From contig JAAXVR010000021.1 in NCBI GenBank assembly GCA_013335405.1, positions 1 to 53,289 on the forward strand: a stretch of 53,289 nucleotides of DNA, written 5' to 3'. The notes beneath the pieces are model-generated. The model saw nothing but the letters and a program-made list of their open reading frames with translations, did not search any database and had not been told where the DNA came from. Source of the DNA: Chlorobiaceae bacterium. Lineage in GTDB: Bacteria > Bacteroidota > Chlorobiia > Chlorobiales > Chlorobiaceae. Below are positions 1 to 7,559 of the stretch, piece after piece. The first letter of the stretch is position 1. Every line of letters begins with the position of its first letter. The translations under genes were made by a program, and so were the position numbers.

Positions 1-20
1 TCAAAACAAAAGCGAACGTG

Positions 21-122
21 ATGCCAGAAGCAAAATCCGGAACCTGCTACCTTTACATCCTGTACTCCTCACGAGGTGACCGATACTACACCGGAATATC
101 GTCTGATCCCGAGCGCCGCCTT
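21..122 (+). pseudogene. Truncated GIY-YIG endonuclease-like fragment (UPF0213 type)
   Basis: The reading frame from the ATG at 21 (a GTG at 18 is also possible) begins like a small GIY-YIG nuclease: YLYIL, then about ten residues, YYTGIS, then DPERRL. These match the N-terminal third of the roughly 90-residue UPF0213/YhbQ proteins. After about 34 residues the similarity stops: the frame runs on into the antisense of the neighbouring amylase gene. The catalytic Glu and the C-terminal helices are absent, so this is very probably a remnant left by a deletion or rearrangement whose breakpoint lies near 117-156. Confidence is limited by the shortness of the match. Confidence 0.5.
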
Positions 123-156
123 ATATTGCTGCTGGGAGGTGCTGTTACTATCCTCT

Positions 157-1515
157 TCATGTTACTTCAAGAAATCTTGCCCAGTTTCCATCAATGCTTA
201 TCTGCATTCGGCCTTCGGTTATGGGCACGCTCCAGCCCGGGTTGAGCAGGTCTCGCAGATTTTTTCCCGCGAAACTGTCCAGACGGCATTCCATGTCAGC
301 AGTGGTGTCCGACGAGTTGATAAGTACTGCTATAGCTTGATCAGGCGTCCGCCGCAAAAAACCCAATTGTCTGTCTTTTACGGCCAGAGGTTCATATGTC
401 CCATGCTGCAGCGCCGCATTTCCGATCCGTAAGGATGCAAGGCTTGAAATCGTTGCGGCAAGTTTTTCTCCTCCTGTCAATGCCGGTAAATTTTCGATGT
501 CCAGAGCCGGCCTTAACGGCTGGTCCGATCCCTCATGTTTTTTACCCGTGATTCCGAATTCGCTTCCATAATAAATGGAGGGTACGCCGGGCATGGCAAA
601 AAGCAGACAGTAAAGAGGATGAAGGTGTCGTCCATCTTTCAGGCGGCTTGCTATCCGGTCAACATCATGGTTGTCCGCAAAATTATAGAGGTTGACGTTC
701 CTGCATATTCCTTCTGCCCCGGACAACCGGTTCATGGTCCATGCAATTTCGAAGAAATTGCCATCGTTGAAGCTCGAATACAACCCTTTGTACGCTTCAT
801 AGTTGGTTACGCTGTCAAGGCAGCCCGGGCTGGCCCAGTCACTGTAATTGCCCTGCACAACTTCACCCATCAACCAGAAATCCGGTTTTCTTTTGCGGCA
901 GTGCGCGGCCAGCGCGGATAAGAACTCCCTGTCCATGCAGTCCGCGGCATCAAGACGCAGACCATCGATGTTGTAGTTGCGTATCCATTGATCAACAGCA
1001 TGGAAGAGGTGTTCCCTGACTTCGGCATTCCCGAGGTTAAGCTTTGCCAGGTCATGATATCCTTGCCATGTTGCATAGGAAAACGGGTCGCCGCAAGCGT
1101 TCGGGTTTGAAAAATCTAGTTTTTCGAACCATCCGCAGTATGCAGATGCGTTCTTTTTTTCAAGCAGGTCCCTGAATGCATGGAACTTGCGTCCGACATG
1201 GTTGAAAACCGCATCGAAAACAATTCGCAGCCCGGCATCGTGAAATGCCTCGCAGAGTGCGGCAAGGTCCTCGTTCGTGCCGAGTCGCCGGTCAGTGAGA
1301 TGATAATCCGCGGTGTCATATCCGTGCCGTGAGGATTCGAAGACCGGACCGAGGTACACGGCCGTGAACCCTCTGTTGCGAATGCGCTCTGCAGTGCTGC
1401 ACAAGCGCCGTAAACGGCCCTGAGGCGGTGACGAAAAATCATTTTCCGGCGGTGCGCCGCAGCATCCGAGGGGGTAGATGTGGTAAAAGACCGACTTGTC
1501 GCTCCAGTTGCTCAT
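157..1515 (-). CDS. GH13 alpha-amylase family glycosidase
   Basis: A 452-residue glycoside hydrolase family 13 enzyme that should cleave alpha-1,4-glucans or maltodextrins. Conserved regions are in order: DAVFNH near residue 101, GLRLDAAD with the nucleophile near Asp189, MGEVV with the acid/base near Glu218, and ADNHD with the transition-state stabiliser near Asp284, followed by PSIYYGSEFG. No signal peptide is visible, so it probably acts in the cytoplasm, perhaps on stored glycogen fragments, in the manner of neopullulanase or cyclomaltodextrinase-like enzymes. The ATG at 1515 is chosen because a longer frame would run through the palindrome and into the upstream regulator. It lies 52 bp after the tetR stop, on the same strand. 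Exact substrate unknown. Confidence 0.88.
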   Translation of the reverse strand: MSNWSDKSVFYHIYPLGCCGAPPENDFSSPPQGRLRRLCSTAERIRNRGFTAVYLGPVFESSRHGYDTADYHLTDRRLGTNEDLAALCEAFHDAGLRIVFDAVFNHVGRKFHAFRDLLEKKNASAYCGWFEKLDFSNPNACGDPFSYATWQGYHDLAKLNLGNAEVREHLFHAVDQWIRNYNIDGLRLDAADCMDREFLSALAAHCRKRKPDFWLMGEVVQGNYSDWASPGCLDSVTNYEAYKGLYSSFNDGNFFEIAWTMNRLSGAEGICRNVNLYNFADNHDVDRIASRLKDGRHLHPLYCLLFAMPGVPSIYYGSEFGITGKKHEGSDQPLRPALDIENLPALTGGEKLAATISSLASLRIGNAALQHGTYEPLAVKDRQLGFLRRTPDQAIAVLINSSDTTADMECRLDSFAGKNLRDLLNPGWSVPITEGRMQISIDGNWARFLEVT

Positions 1516-1529
1516 GACTGATACTGTTA

Positions 1530-1549
1530 TATACTTACCGGTATGTATA
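1530..1549. promoter_or_regulatory. Palindromic operator candidate upstream of the amylase
   Basis: TATACTTACCGGTATGTATA pairs with its own reverse complement at 9 of 10 positions per half. It lies 14 bp before the amylase start, in the short gap after the TetR-family gene. Its size and A/T-rich arms with a TACCGGTA core are typical of TetR-family operators. That the neighbouring regulator binds here is inference. Confidence 0.55.
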
Positions 1550-1567
1550 CATGCGTGGCAAAAAAAA

Positions 1568-2134
1568 TCAGGACAGAATGCCATGCATGAAATGCTGGCA
1601 TGCCAGGTATGCGCTTTCCTCGGAAAGTGCTATCTGATCGTAATGCCAGGCTGTTATGTATGCGTTGATATGACCTGCGAACGTGATTGCGTAGCGCTTG
1701 CTGCGGCCTCGCATATTTCCGTGACTGTTTTCTGCGGAACGGAACATTTCTTCCATAATCGCATAATGGCGTTCCACCACCGGCATGAACTGTTTCGAAG
1801 CGCCGGATTCTCCTGGCGCGAACATCTGGGCAAGATAAAAACCGTAAAGTATTTTTTTTTCGGAAGCAAAAAAGAAATGAGCCCTGACGGCGCTTTCAAG
1901 CGTCGCGGTCAGATCTCCCCTGAATTCGCAGGCTTTTGCAAGCAGGTCCAGGAAAGGGTGAAAATCCCTGTGCACAATTTCCCGGAGCAGGCCTTCCTTG
2001 CTGCCGAAATAATGGTAAAGCGTGGGTTTCTGCACACCGCACGCATCGACGATGCGCTGAATGCCGACACCGTCGTACCCGTCACTTGCGAACAGTTCAA
2101 TCGCAGCAGTAATCATTTTATCTTTTGTGTTCAT
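1568..2134 (-). CDS. TetR/AcrR-family transcriptional regulator
   Basis: A 188-residue repressor of the TetR family. The N-terminal helix-turn-helix is clear (AIELFASDGYDGVGIQRI, then PTLYHYFGSKEGLL at about residues 13-50); the remaining ~130 residues would be the ligand-binding and dimerisation helices, with no ligand predictable. The ATG at 2134 sits 10 bp from the 12-bp palindrome at 2145-2156, as expected for autoregulation. The amylase follows on the same strand after 52 bp, with its own palindrome between, so the simplest reading is a local repressor for both genes. The ligand could be a sugar or an unrelated compound. Confidence 0.88.
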   Translation of the reverse strand: MNTKDKMITAAIELFASDGYDGVGIQRIVDACGVQKPTLYHYFGSKEGLLREIVHRDFHPFLDLLAKACEFRGDLTATLESAVRAHFFFASEKKILYGFYLAQMFAPGESGASKQFMPVVERHYAIMEEMFRSAENSHGNMRGRSKRYAITFAGHINAYITAWHYDQIALSEESAYLACQHFMHGILS

Positions 2135-2144
2135 CGTTGCAGTA

Positions 2145-2156
2145 TACCAATTGGTA
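2145..2156. promoter_or_regulatory. Perfect palindrome at the tetR promoter
   Basis: TACCAATTGGTA is a perfect 12-bp palindrome 10 bp upstream of the tetR start codon. It shares TACC/GGTA half-sites with the palindrome at 1530-1549, although the centre spacing differs (4 bp here, 0 there). A likely autoregulatory operator. Confidence 0.5.
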
Positions 2157-2591
2157 CATTAAACGCCAAAATATTTTTTGTGCCTTGACCATTCATGAAA
2201 AGCCAGGCAAATGATTTATGAACTTTTTATACCCGGAAGATGGTAAATTATCGTCAGCATTGTTAACAATGTGTTGTTATCCCTTTTCCCGGGCGCGGTA
2301 AGGAAACATCCGGAAACAGTCATGGATACATGGGTGTTCCCGCTATGGAGAGGAGGGATGTCTTTCGGTCCGGTTTATTATGACTGATGACGTGCAAATG
2401 AATGCGGCATGCGGTTTTGCTGACTGATCATCAGCAGAACTAACCTCTGCTGTTGCAGGTTTGATGGAAGGATAGCGAATGCACAGGCAGGGCGGTTATT
2501 GAAAGTCAGCGCGAACAATGATTGAAAAGCGCAAGACCAGGCAAAAAGGTGAATGATCAAAAATAAACAATTAGAAAGCAGGAGGATAGGG
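2157..2591. other. 435-bp intergenic region between divergent tetR and htpX
   Basis: No convincing gene is seen. The one clear structure is a perfect 14-bp palindrome, CATTGTTAACAATG, at 2258-2271. It lies just downstream of an A/T-rich GGTAAATTATC stretch that could be a promoter element. The rest shows no repeat or terminator of note. Confidence 0.5.
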
Positions 2592-3464
2592 ATGAAACGG
2601 GTAGTTCTTTTTCTGTTGACCAATATTGCGGTTATGGTGGTGCTGTCGATCAGCGCCCGTATTCTTGGTGTGGACCGTTTTTTGACCAGCAACGGCCTGA
2701 ACATGGGTATGCTGCTGGTATTTGCCGCCCTGATCGGCTTCGGCGGGTCTTTCATTTCTCTGATGATGTCCAAAACCATGGCGAAATGGAGCACCGGGGC
2801 TCGTGTTATCGTACAGCCAGGCAATCAGGACGAGGCATGGCTTGTAGAGACCGTGAGAAGGCTGGCAACCAAAGCCGGATTGCCGATGCCCGAAGTCGCG
2901 GTGTACGAAGGTGCTCCCAATGCCTTCGCCACCGGTCCGGGAAAGACCAGATCGCTGGTAGCCGTATCGACCGGATTACTGCAGAGCATGAACAGAAAGG
3001 AGGTGGAAGCCGTGTTGGCGCATGAAGTCGCCCACATCGAAAACGGTGACATGGTGACCCTCACGCTCATACAGGGGGTGGTCAATACGTTCGTGATCTT
3101 CCTGTCGCGAGTAGCGGCCTACGCGATTGACAGTTTTCTGAGAAGGGATGAGGAATCCAGCGGTCCCGGCATCGGCTATCTCATCAGCAGTATTGTTTTT
3201 GAAATCCTGTTCGGTGTTCTGGCCAGTGTTATTGTCATGTCCTTTTCACGCAAGCGTGAATTCCGGGCGGACGCCGGAGCGGCAGCACTGATGGGCGATC
3301 GGCGTCCGATGATCGACGCTTTGCGTGCGCTGGGCGGGCTTGAAGCCGGTCAGTTGCCGAAGGCGATGGCTGCCAGCGGGATTGCAGGCGGCGGTATGAT
3401 GGCCCTGTTCAGCAGCCACCCTCCGCTTGAATCACGGATTGCAGCGCTCGAATCCGCAGGTTGA
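2592..3464 (+). CDS. htpX: Membrane zinc metalloprotease HtpX
   Basis: A 290-residue M48-family protease of the inner membrane, which degrades misfolded or damaged membrane proteins together with FtsH. The first two hydrophobic segments (about residues 4-24 and 36-58) are followed by the zinc site HEVAH near residue 135. Two more hydrophobic segments and the downstream EFRADAGAA motif supply the third zinc ligand. Length is normal for the family. The ATG at 2592 is preceded by AGGAGG at the right spacing, which favours it over an upstream in-frame start. It appears to be a single-gene unit, with a strong hairpin downstream. Confidence 0.95.
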   Translation: MKRVVLFLLTNIAVMVVLSISARILGVDRFLTSNGLNMGMLLVFAALIGFGGSFISLMMSKTMAKWSTGARVIVQPGNQDEAWLVETVRRLATKAGLPMPEVAVYEGAPNAFATGPGKTRSLVAVSTGLLQSMNRKEVEAVLAHEVAHIENGDMVTLTLIQGVVNTFVIFLSRVAAYAIDSFLRRDEESSGPGIGYLISSIVFEILFGVLASVIVMSFSRKREFRADAGAAALMGDRRPMIDALRALGGLEAGQLPKAMAASGIAGGGMMALFSSHPPLESRIAALESAG

Positions 3465-3514
3465 ACCGTTTGTCCGACCGGGCAATATTGCTTCACAGCA
3501 AGCGGAGCAGAGAG

Positions 3515-3548
3515 AATGGCAGAAGCTCCTTCCGGGGCTTCTGCCATT
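3515..3548 (+). terminator. Strong hairpin after htpX
   Basis: AATGGCAGAAGC at 3515-3526 pairs perfectly with GCTTCTGCCATT at 3537-3548, leaving a 10-nt loop. No T-run follows directly, so it may stabilise the 3' end of the message rather than be a classical intrinsic terminator. Confidence 0.5.
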
Positions 3549-3633
3549 GGTGTCTACTTCATCACTTTCATGCGTCACATGGATTATGTTGTATTCGTGT
3601 CAGTAAGTTTCTATTTTTGAGGAGTGAACCCCA

Positions 3634-4119
3634 GTGAGCGGTATGAGAAAAAAAATCGTTTCGGCATATATCCTGGCAACGGCAATGCTCATGGCATTGT
3701 CGCTGATGCTCGTCGGATGCAGTGCCGATAAGGCAACCCTGCCTCCGAGGCCTGCGGTTTCAGGAACGCCGCTGCTGGGTACCACCTGGAGGATTGTCGA
3801 GATAAACGGCGTGAAAACCGGGTTCCTTCCCGGGCAGAAGCTTGACCTTTCCCTCGTGCTTTCGAAAGGCGGCCAGTTAAGGGGCTCGACGGGTTGCAAC
3901 CATCTGAACGGCGCCTATGTCCGTAACGCTGACCGCCTGAGTTTCGGTTCGCTGTTCATAACGCGCATCGCATCCACTCCGCAGCTTATGGAGAGGGAAA
4001 GGGTTTTTCTCGATGCTCTTCGCAAGGTAAATGGCTATGCGATCCATGGCAGCAGGTTGAAGCTTTTCAGCAGTGGCGGACAGAAAATCATGGAACTTCT
4101 TGCTCTCGGTAAATTCTGA
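3634..4119 (+). CDS. META-domain (HslJ-like) lipoprotein
   Basis: A 161-residue protein with a lipoprotein signal (hydrophobic stretch ending LMLVGC, lipobox Cys near residue 29), so it should be anchored on the outer face of the inner membrane or in the outer membrane. The rest matches the META/HslJ fold: TTWRIVEINGV at the start, then GSTGCNHLNGAY, then a C-terminal strand ending KIMELL. E. coli HslJ is a heat-inducible envelope lipoprotein of uncertain role. The GTG at 3634 follows GAGGAG at good spacing; the ATG at 3643 is the alternative. Function beyond the fold is unknown. Confidence 0.8.
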   Translation: MSGMRKKIVSAYILATAMLMALSLMLVGCSADKATLPPRPAVSGTPLLGTTWRIVEINGVKTGFLPGQKLDLSLVLSKGGQLRGSTGCNHLNGAYVRNADRLSFGSLFITRIASTPQLMERERVFLDALRKVNGYAIHGSRLKLFSSGGQKIMELLALGKF

Positions 4120-4232
4120 CGGAACTTTGCGCCGTCATAAAATGTTCATGAATACCATTGCAAGCAGGTATCATTTTTTTATTTTGCCTGCAACAGCTCT
4201 TTCGGGAGCGATAGACGATAACGATCAAACAT

Positions 4233-4325
4233 ATGTGCACTACGAACCGGAACATCCTTGCCCAGAATAGCCTCGGGCTACTTCTACCGGGTTTCTTCGC
4301 TCGGAGTGGGGGTGCTTTTTTCTAG
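4233..4325 (+). CDS. Putative leucine leader peptide (leuL-like)
   Basis: A 30-codon frame (ATG at 4233, TAG at 4323) just upstream of leuA. Codons 14-18 read CTC GGG CTA CTT CTA, giving LGLLL; with CTT at codon 9 there are five Leu in 30 residues. The CTA/CTT codons fall exactly in the 5' arm of a hairpin, as in classical amino-acid attenuators (E. coli leuL has four adjacent Leu codons). The weak point is the Shine-Dalgarno: GGGAG at 4204 is too far upstream, so initiation would rely on a poor site. The call rests on codon clustering plus RNA structure. Confidence 0.6.
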   Translation: MCTTNRNILAQNSLGLLLPGFFARSGGAFF

Positions 4326-4394
4326 TTTGTTCTGTACGGTCAAGGAATAAAACAGTTCGGAAGCCGCCATCCCTCTCGGGTTGGAGGCTTTTTT
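4278..4394 (+). promoter_or_regulatory. Leucine transcription attenuator of leuA
   Basis: Mutually exclusive pairings can be drawn. Arm 1, CTACTTC (4278-4284, inside the Leu codons), pairs with arm 2, GGAGTGG (4303-4309), counting G-U pairs. Arm 2, GAGTGGGGGTG (4304-4314), can pair with arm 3, CGCCATCCCTC (4365-4375), at 9 of 11 positions, forming an antiterminator. Arm 3, AAGCCGCCATCC (4361-4372), pairs with arm 4 (4379-4390) to give a terminator ending in a six-T run. Ribosome stalling at Leu codons would cover arm 1, free arm 2 and allow read-through into leuA. The mechanism is inferred; the pairings are read from sequence. Confidence 0.6.
4361..4394 (+). terminator. Intrinsic terminator in the leuA leader
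   Basis: AAGCCGCCATCC (4361-4372) and GGTTGGAGGCTT (4379-4390) form a stem with 10 of 12 pairs and a 6-nt loop, followed by TTTTTT through 4394. It lies 31 bp before the leuA start codon, so it must be conditional or leuA must have an internal promoter. Confidence 0.75.
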
Positions 4395-4425
4395 CGTTTA
4401 ATGGACTAAATGAGAGGATGAAGCA

Positions 4426-6108
4426 GTGAAAAAAATGAACTTCGAAAAATACTCGGCATATCCGCCGGTTGAGATTGCCGGACGGACATGGCCGGACAAG
4501 ACCATCACGAAAGCGCCGGTATGGTGCAGCGTAGATCTCAGGGACGGCAACCAGGCGCTCCCTGTACCCATGAGCGTGGATGAAAAGGTCGCCATGTTCC
4601 AGCTTCTCGTTTCGGTCGGGTTCAAGGAAATCGAGGTCGGGTTTCCCTCGGCTTCCGCGACAGAGTTCGCTTTTGTCCGCCGTTTGATCGAAAAGAAGCT
4701 TATCCCGGCCGATGTCACTATCCAGGTGCTCACGCAGTCACGTGAACACCTGATACGCAAAACATTCGATGCGATCAGCGGCGCTGATAATGCCATTGTC
4801 CACCTGTACAACTCGACGTCAACCCTCCAGCGCGATGTCGTGTTCCGCAAGAACAGGGACGAGATCAGGGCGATTGCCATAGAAGGCACGGCGCTCGTGA
4901 GGCGCCTGAAGGAGAAAAACGGAAATCCGGGGATCCGTCTGGAATACAGTCCGGAAAGTTTTACCGGCACCGAACTGGACTATGCACTGGAGGTATGCCA
5001 TGCGGTCATGGATACCTGGGGGGCCTCCGAGGAAGATAACATCATCCTCAACCTGCCCTCGACCGTCGAAATGTCGCAGCCGAACATCTATGCGGACAGG
5101 ATCGAATGGTTCTGCCGTAACATCAAGCGGCGGGATGCCGTCCTGATCAGCGTCCACACCCATAACGACCGCGGAACTGCAGTCGCGGCAGCTGAATTTG
5201 CCGTAATGGCCGGGGCGGATCGGGTCGAAGGTGCGCTTTTCGGCAATGGAGAGCGGTGCGGGAACATGGATATCGTGGTCATGGCTCTTAACCTGTTCAG
5301 TCAGGGGGTGGATCCGAAGCTGGATTTTTCCGATCTGCCGAGGATCCGGGAAGTTTACCGCAAATGCACCCGTATGGATATCCATCCTCGCCATCCATAC
5401 GCGGGGGAGCTTGTCTATACGGCTTTTTCCGGGTCACACCAGGATGCCATCAGCAAAGGCATGAAAGCGAATTTCAATTCGAACGGCGGATTGTGGGCTG
5501 TACCCTACCTGCCGATCGATCCCCGCGACGTCGGCTGCAACTACGAAGCGATCGTACGTATCAACAGCCAGTCCGGGAAAGGAGGTATGGCGTATATCCT
5601 TGAGACGGACTACGGAATCCAGGTTCCGAAATGGATGCAGCCCGATTTCGCCGAGGCTGTCCAGGGCGTTGCGGACAGGACCGGCGTCGAGCTTTCACCT
5701 TCGCAGATCCATGATCTTTTCCACTCCGAATATGTGACGCTGAAGGAGCCGATTCTGCTGAAGAAATGCCATATCACCTGGGATGACATGGACCCGGAAC
5801 TCAATCAGGAGGAGGCTACCTCCCTCAGTTGTGTCATGCTGAAGGACGAGAAGGAGTTCAGCTTCGAGGCGAAAGGGAATGGTCCGCTCGACGCTTTCGC
5901 GAAAGGGTTCGTGAATACCAGCGGGATAGAATTCAGCGTCGAGGAGTATGCGGAACATGCGATCGGCCACAGTGCAGGAGCACCAGCCATCGCGTATATA
6001 AAGATCGGGACAGCCGACGGTCGTATCGCTTTCGGAGCCGGTATCGATTCAAATATCAGCCTCGCATCGATAAAAGCCACGGTCAGCGCACTGAACCGTC
6101 TTCCATGA
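4426..6108 (+). CDS. leuA: 2-isopropylmalate synthase (type 2 LeuA)
   Basis: A 560-residue enzyme that condenses acetyl-CoA with 2-oxoisovalerate, the first committed step of leucine synthesis. The catalytic TIM barrel is shown by SVDLRDGNQAL near residue 35 (divalent-metal Asp), by VGFPSAS, and by the metal-binding HTHNDRG near residue 240. The region after about residue 430 is the LeuA allosteric domain that binds leucine. The length and the DLRDGNQAL form are those of the longer actinobacterial/fungal-type LeuA. The GTG at 4426 follows GAGAGGA at 7-8 bp; an ATG lies three codons later. The leader with an attenuator suggests leucine control at transcription as well as feedback inhibition. 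No other leu genes are in the window. Confidence 0.95.
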   Translation: MKKMNFEKYSAYPPVEIAGRTWPDKTITKAPVWCSVDLRDGNQALPVPMSVDEKVAMFQLLVSVGFKEIEVGFPSASATEFAFVRRLIEKKLIPADVTIQVLTQSREHLIRKTFDAISGADNAIVHLYNSTSTLQRDVVFRKNRDEIRAIAIEGTALVRRLKEKNGNPGIRLEYSPESFTGTELDYALEVCHAVMDTWGASEEDNIILNLPSTVEMSQPNIYADRIEWFCRNIKRRDAVLISVHTHNDRGTAVAAAEFAVMAGADRVEGALFGNGERCGNMDIVVMALNLFSQGVDPKLDFSDLPRIREVYRKCTRMDIHPRHPYAGELVYTAFSGSHQDAISKGMKANFNSNGGLWAVPYLPIDPRDVGCNYEAIVRINSQSGKGGMAYILETDYGIQVPKWMQPDFAEAVQGVADRTGVELSPSQIHDLFHSEYVTLKEPILLKKCHITWDDMDPELNQEEATSLSCVMLKDEKEFSFEAKGNGPLDAFAKGFVNTSGIEFSVEEYAEHAIGHSAGAPAIAYIKIGTADGRIAFGAGIDSNISLASIKATVSALNRLP

Positions 6109-6112
6109 ATCA

Positions 6113-6150
6113 TCCCGGGCCGGCTCCCGCTTGGAGGAGCCGGCCCGGGA
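6113..6150 (+). terminator. GC-rich terminator hairpin after leuA
   Basis: TCCCGGGCCGGCTCC (6113-6127) pairs perfectly with GGAGCCGGCCCGGGA (6136-6150), a 15-bp stem with an 8-nt loop, starting 4 bp after the leuA stop. A T-run appears only at 6166, so termination could be helped by Rho or be mainly 3'-end protection. Confidence 0.7.
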
Positions 6151-6182
6151 GAGATGGATACTGTGCTTTTTTTGTTATGTTG

Positions 6183-6201
6183 AATGGAAATAGTTTCCAT
6201 T
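6183..6201. promoter_or_regulatory. Zur/Fur-type operator upstream of zur
   Basis: AATGGAAATAGTTTCCATT has two perfect 8-bp inverted arms around a 3-bp centre and ends 6 bp before the zur start codon. Fur-family regulators bind A/T-rich inverted repeats of this size, and the genes downstream are a zinc importer, so zinc-dependent autorepression of the operon is the likely role. Confidence 0.65.
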
Positions 6202-6207
6202 TAGGAT

Positions 6208-6630
6208 ATGCATCAGGTACATCAGCTCATCAGGAATGCCGGTCTTAAACTGACCCCGATACGCAGGGAAATCATCCTGCTTTTTGAAGAAAGTTCCAGG
6301 CCGTTCACTCCCCGTGAAGTGCAGGATATCATACGGCAGCGATTCGGAAGATGCGGTCTGCCGGGGATATACAGAAACCTCGAGGCTCTTGCGGGCTGCG
6401 GTGTCCTTTTCCGGTTGGCAGGTTTTGGCCGGGAACGTTTCTATGCACGTTGCCGAGAACCGGGTGCAGACCTCCATCATCATCATATTGTCTGCGTTTC
6501 ATGCGGTAAAGTCGGTCATGTCGATGGATGTTTCTACCATGAAGGCATGATGCTTGGTGGTTACCGATTGCTTTCGCATATCGTGCAATTCGAAGGAGTC
6601 TGTGAAAACTGTCTGACAGAAAAGCTATGA
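6208..6630 (+). CDS. zur: Fur-family zinc regulator (Zur-like)
   Basis: A 140-residue Fur-family repressor. The N-terminal winged helix (GLKLTPIRREIILLF, then GLPGIYRNLEAL) is followed by the metal-binding region with HHHH near residue 91 and two CXXC pairs (CVSC and CENC), the structural zinc site of the family. Zur is chosen over Fur because the gene is the first of an operon with znuA-znuC-znuB and overlaps znuA (ATGA). The palindrome 6 bp upstream would bring the whole operon under its control. The AGGA is very close to the ATG at 6208, so translation initiation may be weak. Confidence 0.85.
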   Translation: MHQVHQLIRNAGLKLTPIRREIILLFEESSRPFTPREVQDIIRQRFGRCGLPGIYRNLEALAGCGVLFRLAGFGRERFYARCREPGADLHHHHIVCVSCGKVGHVDGCFYHEGMMLGGYRLLSHIVQFEGVCENCLTEKL

Positions 6631-7559
6631 ACAGGAAGGGAATATCAGTCAGGAACCTCCTGGCGCTGCTGCTGTTGCCGGTTATGCTTGTTGTCGCGGG
6701 ATGCACCAGGCATCAGAAAGAGGCTCGGTTTCAGGTAGTGACATCAATCATGCCTCTCAAGTATTTTGCCGAACGTATCGGAGGCCGCCATGTATCCGTG
6801 TCTGTCATGGTTCCTCCCGGCGGCGATCCTCACAGTTATGAGCCTGCGCCGAAACAGATGGTCAAGCTCAGTAAAGCGCTGCTTTTCATCAAGGCCGGAT
6901 CAGGCATCGAGTTCGAGCTCGACTGGATGCCGCGGTTTCTTTCGCTGAATCCGGGGCTTCTGGTATGTGATGCTTCCCGGGGTGTGAAACTGATTCCTCT
7001 GCAGGATGGTGACGACCGGGCAGAAGAACATCATGATCATGAAGAAGCTTCTGAACATCACCATCACGGGGGTCTTGATCCCCATTACTGGCTCTCTGCG
7101 TCAAACGGCATGGTAATCGCTCGCAACACTGCAGTGGCCCTGGAAACCATTGATCCGGAACATAAAGCTGAATACGCAGCCAATGCCGAAAAGCTTATCA
7201 GTGAACTCGCTTCCCTTGATTCGGAGATGAAAAAGAAAATTGCGGCAGCGAAACAGAAGAAGTTTCTGGTGTTTCATCCGGCATGGGGCTATTATGCCCG
7301 TGACTACGGCCTCGAGCAGATTGCGGTCGAGGCGGAAGGCAAAACACTGACCCCTCGGCAGATGCAGCATGTCATCGATACTGCGAGGCAGAACCGGATC
7401 AGGGCCGTCTTCATATCCCCGCAGTTCAATTCGGCACAGGCTGATGCTATAGCCTCGGCGATAGGGGGGTATACGCTTGCGGTCGATCCCCTGGCAGAAG
7501 ATTACCCTGGCAATATCAGGCAGACAACTGATCTATTCCTGAAAACAGGTAATGAATAA
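6627..7559 (+). CDS. znuA: Zinc ABC transporter substrate-binding lipoprotein ZnuA
   Basis: A 310-residue cluster A-I metal-binding protein that captures zinc outside the membrane and delivers it to ZnuBC. The lipoprotein signal ends VVAGC near residue 25. The body begins VVTSIMPLKYFAERIGG, with the first His ligand in GGDPHSYEP. A His/Asp/Glu-rich loop (HHDHEEASEHHHH at about residues 134-146), typical of zinc rather than manganese binders, precedes GLDPHYW; a third ligand lies in FHPAWGYY. It overlaps zur by 4 bp and znuC by 8 bp, so the genes are translationally coupled. Confidence 0.93.
   Translation: MNRKGISVRNLLALLLLPVMLVVAGCTRHQKEARFQVVTSIMPLKYFAERIGGRHVSVSVMVPPGGDPHSYEPAPKQMVKLSKALLFIKAGSGIEFELDWMPRFLSLNPGLLVCDASRGVKLIPLQDGDDRAEEHHDHEEASEHHHHGGLDPHYWLSASNGMVIARNTAVALETIDPEHKAEYAANAEKLISELASLDSEMKKKIAAAKQKKFLVFHPAWGYYARDYGLEQIAVEAEGKTLTPRQMQHVIDTARQNRIRAVFISPQFNSAQADAIASAIGGYTLAVDPLAEDYPGNIRQTTDLFLKTGNE

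Noticed and set aside
76-432. Plus-strand open frame over the amylase 3' end
   Set aside because: Antisense to a gene with intact GH13 motifs; no protein-like pattern or start signal.
2378-2824. Minus-strand frame of 148 codons overlapping htpX
   Set aside because: Shadow of htpX and its leader; no Shine-Dalgarno and no family-like sequence.
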